DNA of 64,000 nucleotides from NCBI RefSeq assembly GCF_021228125.1, contig NZ_JAJQQS010000011.1, positions 208,280 through 272,279 on the forward strand, read 5' to 3'. Position numbers and translations under genes: made by a program. The notes under the pieces are model-generated. The model saw only the letters and a list, made by a program, of their open reading frames with translations. It was not told the DNA's origin and searched no databases. Within the stretch, counting starts at the first letter, position 1. Each line of letters starts with the position of its first letter. The stretch comes from Streptomyces albireticuli (lineage in GTDB: Bacteria > Actinomycetota > Actinomycetes > Streptomycetales > Streptomycetaceae). Shown here piece by piece: positions 16,446-24,061 of this stretch.

Positions 16446-17057
16446 ATGAACCCCACCACTCGCACCGCACTCCGCACCGCCGTGACCACCACCGTCCTCG
16501 CCGGCGTGGTCGCCGTCCCCACCGCCGCGTTCGCCACCGACGGGAGCCCTGCTCCGGCCGCGGCGGGCGGCAGCGCCCAGCCGGCGGGCCGGACCGTCGA
16601 CATCGGCGGCGGCGTGGAGGCCGAGATCAAGGGCGGCAAGGCGTATCTGAAGGAGATCGGCACCGGGAAGGTCTTCGCGGTGCTCTCCAAGGGTCAGAGC
16701 TACACCGACGGGATCTACGTCCACTTCGACGGAACGAACGTGACCGCCAGGACCCAGGGCGAGGACAAGAAGAAGGACGACAAGAAGAAGGACGGGAAGA
16801 AGGACCAGGGCGAGAACGGCGAGGCGGCCCGGGCCACGACGGGCCCCGCGAAGGGCGGCGCGAAGGCCGACGCCAAGACCGACGCCAAGACCGACGGCGC
16901 CAAGAAGCTGCCCAAGGGCGGTGTCGCGGCCGGCGAGGCCCCCGCGTCCCACCCGGACACCGACCCCGGCGTCGTCGGCGGCGCGCTCGCCGCGGCCGGC
17001 GTCCTCGGCGGGGCCGGCCTGCTCGCCGCCCGGCGCCGCAAGGGCGCCGAGAGCTGA
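16446..17057 (+). CDS. Secreted cell-wall-type protein with C-terminal anchor, unknown function
   Basis: 203 residues; GTAAGGAGATC ribosome binding site upstream of the ATG. An N-terminal signal peptide ends near AFA-TD (residue 30). A small conserved-looking domain (about 48-100) is followed by a Lys/Asp-rich then Ala/Lys-rich linker. The C-terminus has a sorting-signal-like layout: LPKGG at 155-159, a hydrophobic helix at about 176-194 and RRRK. The canonical LAxTG or LPxTG Thr is missing, so covalent sortase attachment is uncertain; a simple membrane anchor is the alternative. No known family recognised. Confidence 0.8.
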   Translation: MNPTTRTALRTAVTTTVLAGVVAVPTAAFATDGSPAPAAAGGSAQPAGRTVDIGGGVEAEIKGGKAYLKEIGTGKVFAVLSKGQSYTDGIYVHFDGTNVTARTQGEDKKKDDKKKDGKKDQGENGEAARATTGPAKGGAKADAKTDAKTDGAKKLPKGGVAAGEAPASHPDTDPGVVGGALAAAGVLGGAGLLAARRRKGAES

Positions 17058-17112
17058 GGCCCGAGGGGGAAGGGGCTCCGAGGAGACTCCGGGAAGGCTC
17101 CGGGGAGGGGGG

Positions 17113-17820
17113 CTACGAACGGGCGGGCGCCCAGCGCCGCCCGTTCGTCAGGTTCCCCAGCCCCGCCCAGGCGAGGTTCATCAAGGTCTCGGCGGCCGCC
17201 CGGTCGGAACGCCCGGAGCCGGTGAGCCCGTTCGACCACCCGGCCAGCGACTCCGCCGCGCCCACCAGCGCGTGGGCCAGCCCCGCGACCTCCTCGCCCG
17301 GCAGCGGCACCGCGCAGCCGCCCTCCCGGGCCGTGTCGGCGATCAGCCGGGTGACGACGTCGACGAGCCGTTGCCGCAGCGCGGCCACCTCCAGCGCGAA
17401 CGGCTCCCCGTGGCTGCGGGCCTGGCAGTGCAGGACCGCCCAGCCGTCGGGGTGGGCGGCGGTGTGGGCGAAGAAGGCGCGCAGCCCGTTCCACAGCCGC
17501 CGGTCGGCGGGGGCGGCGGGGTCGACGGCCGCCTGGACGGCCGCGATCAGGGCCTCGGCCTCGCGCCGTATGCAGGCGCTGAAGAGGTCTTCCTTCGAGT
17601 TCAGGTACAGATAGACCAGCGGCTTGGAGGCGCCCGCCAGCTCGGCGATCTCGTCCATCGACGCCGTGCGGTAGCCGCGGCGCGCGAAGACCTCCACGGC
17701 GGCGTCGACCATCTGGCGTTCGCGCACCTCGCGCGGCATGCGCTTGATCCTGGGCTTCGGCTTGAGTCTGTCCCTCGTCGTCATCCCGGCCTCAGCAGCG
17801 TCAGTTCGTGCAGCATTCAC
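17113..17820 (-). CDS. TetR-family transcriptional regulator
   Basis: 235 residues from the GTG at 17820 (GGAGG ten bases upstream); an ATG at 17784 with GAGG five bases upstream is an equally reasonable start and would remove 12 residues. The N-terminal helix-turn-helix is typical: MVDAAVEVFARRGYRTASMDEIAELAGASKPLVYLYLNSKEDLF. The C-terminal ligand domain is helical (RLWNGLRAFFAHTAAHPDGWAVL). It stands alone downstream of the symporter gene. A palindrome just upstream of its start suggests autorepression. Ligand and other targets are unknown. Confidence 0.93.
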   Translation of the reverse strand: MNAARTDAAEAGMTTRDRLKPKPRIKRMPREVRERQMVDAAVEVFARRGYRTASMDEIAELAGASKPLVYLYLNSKEDLFSACIRREAEALIAAVQAAVDPAAPADRRLWNGLRAFFAHTAAHPDGWAVLHCQARSHGEPFALEVAALRQRLVDVVTRLIADTAREGGCAVPLPGEEVAGLAHALVGAAESLAGWSNGLTGSGRSDRAAAETLMNLAWAGLGNLTNGRRWAPARS

Positions 17821-17847
17821 GACAAACGTCCCTCCGCCCCCGCTACG

Positions 17848-17867
17848 TTACCGGCAGGTAATGTTAC
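17848..17867 (-). promoter_or_regulatory. Palindromic operator upstream of the tetR gene
   Basis: TTACC-ggca-GGTAA (17848-17861) overlaps a second palindrome GTAA-tg-TTAC (17858-17867). The site is 28 bases upstream of the GTG start, where the promoter would lie. Size and symmetry fit a TetR dimer site. Confidence 0.65.
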
Positions 17868-17958
17868 GGGGAGGAGGGACGCCGGGGAGTGAGGTTCAGG
17901 CCGAACCGGCCCGACCGCAAGGATCAGGCCAGCTCCCGCCGGGCGCTCGGGACGGTCC

Positions 17959-19272
17959 TCAGGCCGCGGCGGCGGTCGCCGGGACCGGCTCCAGCGGGGA
18001 GGAGGTCGCCGCGTCGTACGCCTTGCGGTCCAGGATGCCCTCGCGGGCCGAGACCAGGATCGGGACGACGGACTGGCCGGCGACGTTCGTCGCGGTGCGC
18101 ATCATGTCCACGATCGGGTCGATGGCCAGCAGCAGGCCCACGCCCGCCATCGGCAGGCCCAGCGTGGAGAGCGTCAGGGTGAGCATCACCGTGGCGCCGG
18201 TCAGACCGGCGGTGGCGGCGGAGCCGATGACCGAGACGAAGGCGATCAGGACGTAGTCCCGGATCTCCAGGTTCACGTCGAAGACCTGCGCGACGAAGAT
18301 CGCGGCGATCGCGGGGTAGATCGAGGCGCAGCCGTCCATCTTGGTCGTGGAGCCGAAGGGCACCGCGAAGGACGCGTACTCCTTCGGGACGCCGAGGCGC
18401 TCGGTGACCTTCTGCGTCAGCGGCATCGTGCCGACGGAGGAGCGGGAGACGAAGGCCAGCTGAATGGCGGGCCAGGCGCCCTTGAAGAACTGGAGCGGGT
18501 TCACCTTGGCGACCGTGGACAGCAGCAGCGGGTAGACGCCGAACATCACGATGGCGCAGCCGACGTAGATGTCCGCGGTGAAGGTCGCGTACTTGCCGAT
18601 CAGGTCCCAGCCGTAGGTGGCGATGGCCGTGCCGACCAGGCCCAGGCTGCCCAGCGGGGCGAGCCGGATGACCCACCACAGGACCTTCTGGAGCAGCTCC
18701 AGGGCGGCCTGGCTGAGGTCGAGGACGGGCTTGGCCTTGTCGCCGACCTGGAGGATGGCGATGCCGGCGGCGGCGGCCATGAAGACGATCTGGAGGACGT
18801 TCAGCTCGGTGAACGGCGTGATGACGTCGGTGGGGACGATCCCGGTCAGGAAGTCCAGCCACGAGCCGTGCTTCTTGGGCTCCTTGCCGTCGGCCGCGGT
18901 GAGGCCGGTGCCCGAACCCGGGTCGGTGAGCAGGCCGATGGCGAGACCGATGACCACCGCGATCAGCGAGGTGATCATGAACCACATCAGGGTGCGGGTG
19001 GCCAGTCGCGCGGCGTTGGAGACGTTCCGCAGGTTAGTGATCGACACCATGATGGCGAAGAAGACCAGCGGCGCGATCACGACCATCAGCAGCTGGACGA
19101 AGATGCTGCCGATCTTGTCGAGGGTGACCTCGAGCCAGTGGACGTCACCGCTCTTGGCGACCCAGCCGAGCAGGGCGCCGAGCACGAGGCCGAGCAGGAT
19201 CTGGGCCCAGAACGGGACCTTGGGTATGCGCCCGCGCAGGGACGCCGGTGAGGACGTGGGCGTAGAGGACAA
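17959..19272 (-). CDS. Dicarboxylate/amino acid:cation symporter (DAACS family)
   Basis: 437 residues. The TTG start at 19272 has AGGAG seven bases upstream and no better in-frame start is nearby. About eight membrane helices plus re-entrant loops; the Ser-rich hairpin AFVSRSSVGTMPLT and the substrate-site segment FGSTTKMDGCASIYPAIAAIFVAQ are DAACS hallmarks, as is GLTGATVMLTLTLSTLGLP. Members import C4-dicarboxylates, glutamate/aspartate, serine/threonine or cystine (TcyP) with Na+ or H+. The cysteine-rich leader peptide upstream argues for cystine or another sulfur amino acid here; this is inference. Confidence 0.93.
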   Translation of the reverse strand: MSSTPTSSPASLRGRIPKVPFWAQILLGLVLGALLGWVAKSGDVHWLEVTLDKIGSIFVQLLMVVIAPLVFFAIMVSITNLRNVSNAARLATRTLMWFMITSLIAVVIGLAIGLLTDPGSGTGLTAADGKEPKKHGSWLDFLTGIVPTDVITPFTELNVLQIVFMAAAAGIAILQVGDKAKPVLDLSQAALELLQKVLWWVIRLAPLGSLGLVGTAIATYGWDLIGKYATFTADIYVGCAIVMFGVYPLLLSTVAKVNPLQFFKGAWPAIQLAFVSRSSVGTMPLTQKVTERLGVPKEYASFAVPFGSTTKMDGCASIYPAIAAIFVAQVFDVNLEIRDYVLIAFVSVIGSAATAGLTGATVMLTLTLSTLGLPMAGVGLLLAIDPIVDMMRTATNVAGQSVVPILVSAREGILDRKAYDAATSSPLEPVPATAAAA

Positions 19273-19281
19273 CGAAGACTC

Positions 19282-19390
19282 CTGGGGGCACCGCCCAGCG
19301 TCAGCTGGGGGATCAAGTCAGAAAAGGGGCGTAACGCGCCAGGGAGGAGGTCCGTACTCCCCCGGCTCGCGCCGGGAGGTGCCCCCAAGG
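19282..19390 (-). promoter_or_regulatory. Attenuator-like leader between leader peptide and symporter
   Basis: On the minus strand, CCTTGGGGGCA just after the leader-peptide stop (19380-19390) can pair with TGCCCCCAGG (19281-19290), which touches the AGGAG ribosome binding site of the symporter. Between them are alternative hairpins: cccggc/gccggg near 19360-19378, a short ggcg/cgcc stem followed by CCTTTT near 19322-19337, and CCCAGC/GCTGGG at 19294-19309. Mutually exclusive pairings that could hide the ribosome binding site fit translation-coupled control. Confidence 0.5.
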
Positions 19391-19412
19391 TTCTGGCCGC
19401 GGGCGACATGGG

Positions 19413-19517
19413 TCAGCGGCGGCAACAGGCCGCGGAGACGCAGCGGCAAAGATCGACGTGCAGGCGCGCCACGAGCACGGGGCTCGTGAGGGATCGCTGC
19501 GCTGCTGCTGTCTTCAT
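19413..19517 (-). CDS. Cysteine-rich leader peptide upstream of the symporter
   Basis: A 34-codon frame, ATG 19517 to TGA 19413, ending HVDLCRCVSAACCRR with Cys at 24, 26, 31 and 32. The RLHVDLxRxxSAxCR pattern matches the short leader peptides that precede sulfur-assimilation genes in actinobacteria. A promoter-like pair places the transcription start at the ATG itself, so it may be leaderless, as reported for cysteine-responsive leader peptides in mycobacteria. No Shine-Dalgarno is visible. It lies 140 bases upstream of the symporter. Slow translation of the Cys codons when cysteine is scarce would be the expected signal. Confidence 0.8.
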   Translation of the reverse strand: MKTAAAQRSLTSPVLVARLHVDLCRCVSAACCRR

Positions 19518-19524
19518 GTCCAAT

Positions 19525-19554
19525 ACGTTAACACTCGAACTTTGAGGGACTCAA
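19525..19554 (-). promoter_or_regulatory. Promoter of the leader peptide-symporter unit
   Basis: Minus-strand TTGAGT (19549-19554) and TAACGT (19525-19530) are spaced 18 bases. The -10 ends seven bases before the ATG of the leader peptide, predicting a leaderless transcript. Confidence 0.6.
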
Positions 19555-19613
19555 AGCTCTTCTTTGGGAAGTTGTGGACTCCTGGGGTCCGGTAAGCCCC
19601 GGGAAACGCCAAC

Positions 19614-19647
19614 GCCCCGCCGTGGAGCGGGAGCTCCACGGCGGGGC
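19614..19647 (-). terminator. Terminator after the DUF4229 gene
   Basis: Perfect 15-bp arms (gccccgccgtggagc and its complement, 19614-19628 and 19633-19647) with a four-base loop, 22 bases past the stop codon on the minus strand. Confidence 0.85.
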
Positions 19648-19669
19648 GGGCAAAGCGGTGTGACGAGGG

Positions 19670-19957
19670 TTACACCCCGTCCTCCTGACCGGCGTTGGTG
19701 GCCATCCGGGCCTTCGCGCGGTCGACGCGCTCCACGATCTGCTCGGACATCGCGTCACGCTGCTTGCGCAGCAGGACCCAGCTGAGCGGCGCGGAGAGGA
19801 TCAGCGCGAGCAGCACCATCCAGACGAGGTTCGAGCCGTTGGCGCCGAACGGGATGACGTGCCAGTAGCAGAGCACCCACACGACGGCGAAGCACGCGAC
19901 GAGCAGGCCGACACGCGAGGCGGTGTAGCGGAGCGAGGCGAACTTCTGGCTACTCAC
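19670..19957 (-). CDS. Small two-helix membrane protein (DUF4229)
   Basis: 95 residues, GTG start with AAGG upstream. Two hydrophobic helices (GLLVACFAVVWVLCYW and LVWMVLLALILSAPLSWVLL) are followed by RKQRDAMSEQIVERVDRAKARM, the conserved charged tail of this actinobacterial family. It is regularly found near menaquinone genes in Streptomyces and here follows mqnE by about 70 bases on the same strand, so it may be co-transcribed. Function unknown. Confidence 0.85.
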   Translation of the reverse strand: MSSQKFASLRYTASRVGLLVACFAVVWVLCYWHVIPFGANGSNLVWMVLLALILSAPLSWVLLRKQRDAMSEQIVERVDRAKARMATNAGQEDGV

Positions 19958-20026
19958 GGACAGGACCTTCTTCTCAACGGCAACCGAAAGGGTCGCTTCC
20001 AGTCAAGCACGACCCGAGGGCACGGG

Positions 20027-21190
20027 TCACACCCGCATCGCCTGCGGCGATTCGCGCAGCGAGGCGTCCGGGCCCGGGTACTCGCGGATGATCTCGTAGC
20101 GGGTGTTGCGCTCGACCGGCCGGAAGCCCGCGTCGCGGATGAGTTCCAGCAGGTCGTCGCGGGTCAGCTTGTTGGGCGTGCCGTAGTTGTCCGCGTCGTG
20201 CGTGATCTTGTACTCGACGACCGAGCCGTCCATGTCGTCCGCGCCGTGCTGGAGGGCGAGCTGGGCGGTCTGCACACCGTGCATCACCCAGAAGACCTTG
20301 ACGTGCGGGACGTTGTCGAAGAGCAGCCGGGAGACCGCGAAGGTCTTCAGCGCCTCGGCGCCGGTGGCCATGGAGGTCCGCGCCTGGAGGCGGTTGCGGA
20401 CCTTGCCGTCCTTCATGTCCACGAAGTCGTGCTGGTAGCGCAGCGGGATGAAGACGTGGAAGCCACCGGTCTCGTCCTGGAGCTCGCGCAGGCGCAGCAC
20501 GTGGTCCACGCGGTGGCGCGGCTCCTCGATGTGCCCGTAGAGCATGGTGCAGGGGCCCTTGAGGCCCTTGCTGTGCGCGAGGCGGTGGATGCGCGACCAG
20601 TCCTCCCAGTGGGTGTCGTGGTCGACGATGTGCTGCCGGACCTCCCAGTCGAAGATCTCCGCGCCGCCGCCGGTCAGGGACTCCAGACCGGCGTCGATCA
20701 GCTCGTCGAGGATCTCGTCGGCGGGCAGCCCGGAGATCTTCTCGAAGTGCTGGATCTCGGTGGCCGTGAACGCCTTCAGGGAGACGTTCGGCAGCGCCTC
20801 CTTGAGGGCCTTCAGCGAGCGCGGGTAGTAGCGCCACGGCAGGGTCGGGTGCAGGCCGTTGACGATGTGCAGCTCGGTGAGGTTCTCGTTCTCCATCGCC
20901 TTGGCGAGGCGGACGGCCTCCTCGATGCGCATCGTGTACGCGTCCTTCTCGCCCGGCTTGCGCTGGAACGAGCAGTAGGCGCACGACGCGGTGCACACGT
21001 TCGTCATGTTGAGGTGACGGTTGACGTTGAAGTGGACGACGTCACCGTTTTTCCGCGTGCGGACGTGGTGCGCGAGACCGCCCAGCCACGCCAGGTCGTC
21101 GGACTCGTAGAGGGCGATGCCGTCCTCACGGGTCAGCCGTTCCCCGGCGAAGACCTTGTCCTCCAGCTCACGCTTGAGCCCAGCGTCCAT
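20027..21190 (-). CDS. mqnE: Aminofutalosine synthase (radical SAM)
   Basis: 387 residues. MqnE joins 3-enolpyruvoylbenzoate and SAM-derived adenosyl radical to give aminofutalosine, the second futalosine-pathway step. The radical SAM motif CxxxCxxC is at Cys66, Cys70 and Cys73 (NVCTASCAYCSFQRKPGEKD). LHIVNGLHPTLPWRYY, ESLTGGGAEIFDWEVR and MLYGHIEEPRHRVDH are signatures that separate it from MqnC. I chose the ATG at 21190 (GAGAGG upstream) over 21208 because it gives MDAGLKREL as in homologues. Confidence 0.97.
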   Translation of the reverse strand: MDAGLKRELEDKVFAGERLTREDGIALYESDDLAWLGGLAHHVRTRKNGDVVHFNVNRHLNMTNVCTASCAYCSFQRKPGEKDAYTMRIEEAVRLAKAMENENLTELHIVNGLHPTLPWRYYPRSLKALKEALPNVSLKAFTATEIQHFEKISGLPADEILDELIDAGLESLTGGGAEIFDWEVRQHIVDHDTHWEDWSRIHRLAHSKGLKGPCTMLYGHIEEPRHRVDHVLRLRELQDETGGFHVFIPLRYQHDFVDMKDGKVRNRLQARTSMATGAEALKTFAVSRLLFDNVPHVKVFWVMHGVQTAQLALQHGADDMDGSVVEYKITHDADNYGTPNKLTRDDLLELIRDAGFRPVERNTRYEIIREYPGPDASLRESPQAMRV

Positions 21191-21280
21191 TGCGTCCGCC
21201 TCTCCCATACATCCGCTTCTGCAACCCTGTCGAGCCTACGCCTTGCCGCCCGGCCCGCCCCGCCAGGCCCCCCGTCCCGG

Positions 21281-21736
21281 TCAGACCTCCTCGGGCAGCT
21301 CCCCGACCCGGTTCTCCCACTTGGTCGACAGCACGATCGTCGTACGGGTCCGGCTCACGCCCTTGGTCCCCGACAGCCGGCGGATCGTCCGCTCCAGGCC
21401 GTCCACGTCACCGACGCGCACCTTGAGCATGTACGAGTCGTCGCCCGCGATGAACCAGCAGTCCTCGATCTCCTCGAGGTCGCGCAGCCGCCGCGCCACG
21501 TCCTCGTGGTCGGCCGCGTCGGAGAGCTGGATGCCGATGAGCGCCGTGACGCCGAGGCCGAGCGAGGCGGCGTTGACGGTCGCGCGGTAGCCGGTGATGA
21601 CCCCGGCCGCCTCCAGGCGGTTGATCCGGTCCGTGACGCTCGGCCCGGAGAGGCCCACGAGCCGGCCCAGCTCCGCGTAGGAGGCCCGGCCGTTCTCCCG
21701 CAGGGCCTGGATGAGCTGCCTGTCCACCGCGTCCAT
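21281..21736 (-). CDS. Lrp/AsnC-family transcriptional regulator
   Basis: 151 residues. The N-terminal helix-turn-helix (MDAVDRQLIQALRENGRASYAELGRLVGLSGPSVTDRINRLEAAGVI) is followed by the RAM ligand domain (ALIGIQLSDAADHEDVARRL...DDSYMLKVRVGDVDGLERTIRRL). AAAGG lies upstream of the ATG. It sits directly upstream of mqnE on the same strand (90-base gap) and divergent from a 47-residue protein gene, so either may be a target. Likely responds to an amino acid. Confidence 0.95.
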   Translation of the reverse strand: MDAVDRQLIQALRENGRASYAELGRLVGLSGPSVTDRINRLEAAGVITGYRATVNAASLGLGVTALIGIQLSDAADHEDVARRLRDLEEIEDCWFIAGDDSYMLKVRVGDVDGLERTIRRLSGTKGVSRTRTTIVLSTKWENRVGELPEEV

Positions 21737-21870
21737 AACCTGGCACCTTTCAAATAATCAGCGAACTCGCCGCTTTACATGTAGAATCTAAGGCATGCAG
21801 GGGTTCACGACCTGTGAATCTCTCTTCAGATCCCTAGATCAACGACGATCCTTCAGGAGTGATCTTCCCC

Positions 21871-22014
21871 GTGTACACGATCGAGATGGCCTACGCCCGT
21901 ATGCGCGAGCTGCAGGACCTGGCCAACCGCTCGGGTGCCCACCAGCCCGCCACCGCCGAGCGCCAGGCCCCGAAGACCAAGGCGGACCGCACCGTCCGCG
22001 GCCGCAAGCGCTGA
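21871..22014 (+). CDS. Small basic protein of 47 residues, unknown function
   Basis: GTG start at 21871 behind CAGGAG at 21855-21860; TGA at 22012-22014. The product begins VYTIEMAYARMRELQDLANR and ends in a basic, Thr/Lys/Arg-rich tail (RTVRGRKR). A helical N-terminus and disordered basic tail suggest nucleic-acid or protein binding. A TAGAAT -10-like element at 21782-21787 lies about 80 bases upstream. The gene ends four bases before the ubiX stop on the other strand. A good ribosome binding site, codon bias and clean start-stop support a real gene. Confidence 0.7.
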   Translation: MYTIEMAYARMRELQDLANRSGAHQPATAERQAPKTKADRTVRGRKR

Positions 22015-22017
22015 CCC

Positions 22018-22722
22018 TCACCCCGGGGAGCGAGCTTCACCCAGCTCCCCTCTCCACCGGCGGTAGAGCTGGTGCGGCACACCCGCCGCGTCCAGCACCC
22101 GCCCGGCGACGAAGTCCACGAGGTCCTGGATGTGCGTCGCACCCGCGTAGAACGCCGGAGAGGCGGGCAGCACCACGGCGCCCGCCTCGTCCAGCGCCAC
22201 CAGCTGCTTGAGCGTCTGGCCGCTCAGCGGGGTCTCCCGCACCGCGACCACCAGGGGGCGGCGCTCCTTGAGCGTCACGCTCGCCACCCGCTGGAGCAGG
22301 TCCTTCGACAGTCCCAGCGCCACCCCGGCCACACAGGCCGTGCTCGCCGGGACGATCAGCATCCCCTTGGCGGGGTACGAACCGGACGACGGGCCGGCCG
22401 CGAAATCGCCGGCCGCCCAGTACCGCACGTCCGCGAGGGCCGGGTCCGCCACCTCCGTTTCGAAGGTGTGCGGCTTGCCGTCGGCGCCCCGCTCCAGCCA
22501 GCTCCGCAGGTCGTCGCGCCAGTGGGCGTCCCGGAAGGAGATCCCGGTCTCGTCCAGCAGCGTGAGCCGCGAGGCCCGGCTGACCACCAGGTCCACGGCC
22601 TCGCCGGCGGCCAGCAGCCCCCGCACCACGGCCGCCGCGTAGGGCGTCCCGGACGCGCCGGAGACACCGACCACCCAAGGCCGGCGTTCCTGACGTTGCG
22701 TTACGTGTTCGTACGGCTCCAC
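22018..22722 (-). CDS. ubiX: UbiX-family flavin prenyltransferase
   Basis: 234 residues from the GTG at 22722. UbiX makes prenylated FMN, the cofactor of UbiD-type decarboxylases, so it should serve the decarboxylase at 25059. Motifs: WVVGVSGASGTPYAAAV flavin loop, LVVSRAS, AAGPSSGSYPAKGMLIVPASTACVAGVALGLSKDLLQR, and RRPLVVAVRETPLSGQTLKQ. A much longer open frame extends upstream but its N-terminus is not UbiX-like. It is split from the decarboxylase and prenyltransferase genes by a plus-strand lipoprotein gene. Confidence 0.94.
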   Translation of the reverse strand: MEPYEHVTQRQERRPWVVGVSGASGTPYAAAVVRGLLAAGEAVDLVVSRASRLTLLDETGISFRDAHWRDDLRSWLERGADGKPHTFETEVADPALADVRYWAAGDFAAGPSSGSYPAKGMLIVPASTACVAGVALGLSKDLLQRVASVTLKERRPLVVAVRETPLSGQTLKQLVALDEAGAVVLPASPAFYAGATHIQDLVDFVAGRVLDAAGVPHQLYRRWRGELGEARSPG

Positions 22723-22801
22723 GGCTCCGAGCCTAGCCGCAGGTGCCGGGCGGTCCCCGCCGCAGTCCTGGGCCGGGAACCCGGCGGGAAAGTCCTTTGA
22801 C

Positions 22802-23977
22802 ATGATTAATCGGACTGGATTCAGTTGGTTTATCGGCCGCCCCACCGGGCGGCCCTCACACGGGGAGCTCATCATCAGCAGGAAGCGCAAGGTTCTCGCC
22901 GCAGTCGGCTGCGTGGCCGTTCTCACCGCCGGCACGGCGGCCTGCGACGGAGGCGACGCGAACCTCACCCCGGACGCCAAGGTCAAGCAGGCGTTCGACA
23001 AGCTCGGCCGGCAGAAGTCGCTGAGCGCGGAGATAGGTTTCAACGCGAGCGCCGACCAGATCTTCGCCGCGATGAAGGACCAGAAGGACTTCAAGCGCGA
23101 GCACGCCGACATGCTGGCGGACCTGCGCCTCACCTACTCCCTCAGCTACGACAAGCCGATCAAGGACGTCGACGCCGAGGACGAGAACGGCGAGGGGTCC
23201 TTCGCGCTGGGCGGCAAGGACGGCAAGCAGATGGTCGAGGTCCGTGCCTTCGGCGCGGACAAGGTCTACCTCCGCGCCGACCTCAAGCGGATCGGCGACC
23301 TGGCGGCCAAGGTCGACAAGAAGGGCCCGGGCAAGTCCTCCGACCGCCCGGACTTCGACGAGCTCGCCAAGAAGGCCGACACGCTCCCCTCCTCGATGGA
23401 CTCCGTCAAGGGCGCCCTGAAGGGCGAGTGGGTCGCGATGGACATGAAGTCCTTCGAGGCCTTCAGCAAGGCCAACGGCGGGTCCGACGACAAGGGCAAG
23501 CTCGACCCGAAGGACCAGAAGCAGCTCTTCGACGCGCTGCAGAAGTCCCTCGACGGCAACGCGACCTACAAGGACGCGGGCAAGAAGAACGGCGCCGACC
23601 ACGTCAAGGTCACCGTGCCGGCGAAGAAGTTCGCCGAGGACCTCAACAAGAGCCTCAAGCCGCTCCAGGACAAGCTGGGCAGCAAGGGCAAGTCCGACAA
23701 GGTCGACGGCGACCTGGACAAGCTCAAGAACAAGGACGTGACCCTCGACGTCGCCGTCCGCGACGGCATGGTCTCCGCCCTGACCGTCGACCTCGGGCAG
23801 CTCGACGACGAGGTCAAGGGCGAGCTGCCGCTGACGCTCGGCATCAAGGGCGGCGCGGGCAAGGTCCAGGCCCCCACGGGCGCCAAGGAGCTCAAGCCGC
23901 AGGACCTGATCGGCGCGGGCATGCTGCTCTTCAGCGACAAGATGGGCGGCGGCAAGGACTCGGACATGGGGATCTGA
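22802..23977 (+). CDS. Secreted lipoprotein (LppX/LprG-like layout), unknown function
   Basis: 391 residues from the ATG at 22802, but the signal peptide proper starts near residue 26 (SRKRKVLAAVGCVAVLTAGTAAC), giving an oddly long N-terminus. The only strong ribosome binding site (GGGGAG at 22861-22866) precedes ATC codons, so a non-standard start near 22872 is possible. Lipid attachment would be at the Cys of TAAC. The mature protein is Lys/Asp-rich and made of beta-strand-like segments (LTYSLSYDKPI, KMVEVRAFGADKVYLRADLK, DHVKVTVPAKKFAEDL), resembling lipid-carrier lipoproteins. Divergent from ubiX. Confidence 0.8.
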   Translation: MINRTGFSWFIGRPTGRPSHGELIISRKRKVLAAVGCVAVLTAGTAACDGGDANLTPDAKVKQAFDKLGRQKSLSAEIGFNASADQIFAAMKDQKDFKREHADMLADLRLTYSLSYDKPIKDVDAEDENGEGSFALGGKDGKQMVEVRAFGADKVYLRADLKRIGDLAAKVDKKGPGKSSDRPDFDELAKKADTLPSSMDSVKGALKGEWVAMDMKSFEAFSKANGGSDDKGKLDPKDQKQLFDALQKSLDGNATYKDAGKKNGADHVKVTVPAKKFAEDLNKSLKPLQDKLGSKGKSDKVDGDLDKLKNKDVTLDVAVRDGMVSALTVDLGQLDDEVKGELPLTLGIKGGAGKVQAPTGAKELKPQDLIGAGMLLFSDKMGGGKDSDMGI

Positions 23978-24000
23978 TCCCCACCCGATCTCCTGTGACA

Positions 24001-24047
24001 TACGCCGAAGGGCGGCCCACCTCGGAGGTGGGCCGCCCTTCGGCGTA
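24001..24047. terminator. Bidirectional terminator between lipoprotein and mqnP
   Basis: Arms 24001-24023 and 24025-24047 are 23 bases long and perfectly complementary (tacgccgaagggcggcccac core). The two flanking genes converge here. Confidence 0.9.
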
Positions 24048-24061
24048 CATACGGCCGGGCG

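Noticed and set aside
14755..16470. A long minus-strand frame opposite the secreted lipase
   Set aside because: No known domain, and it overlaps completely a gene with signal peptide and catalytic motif.
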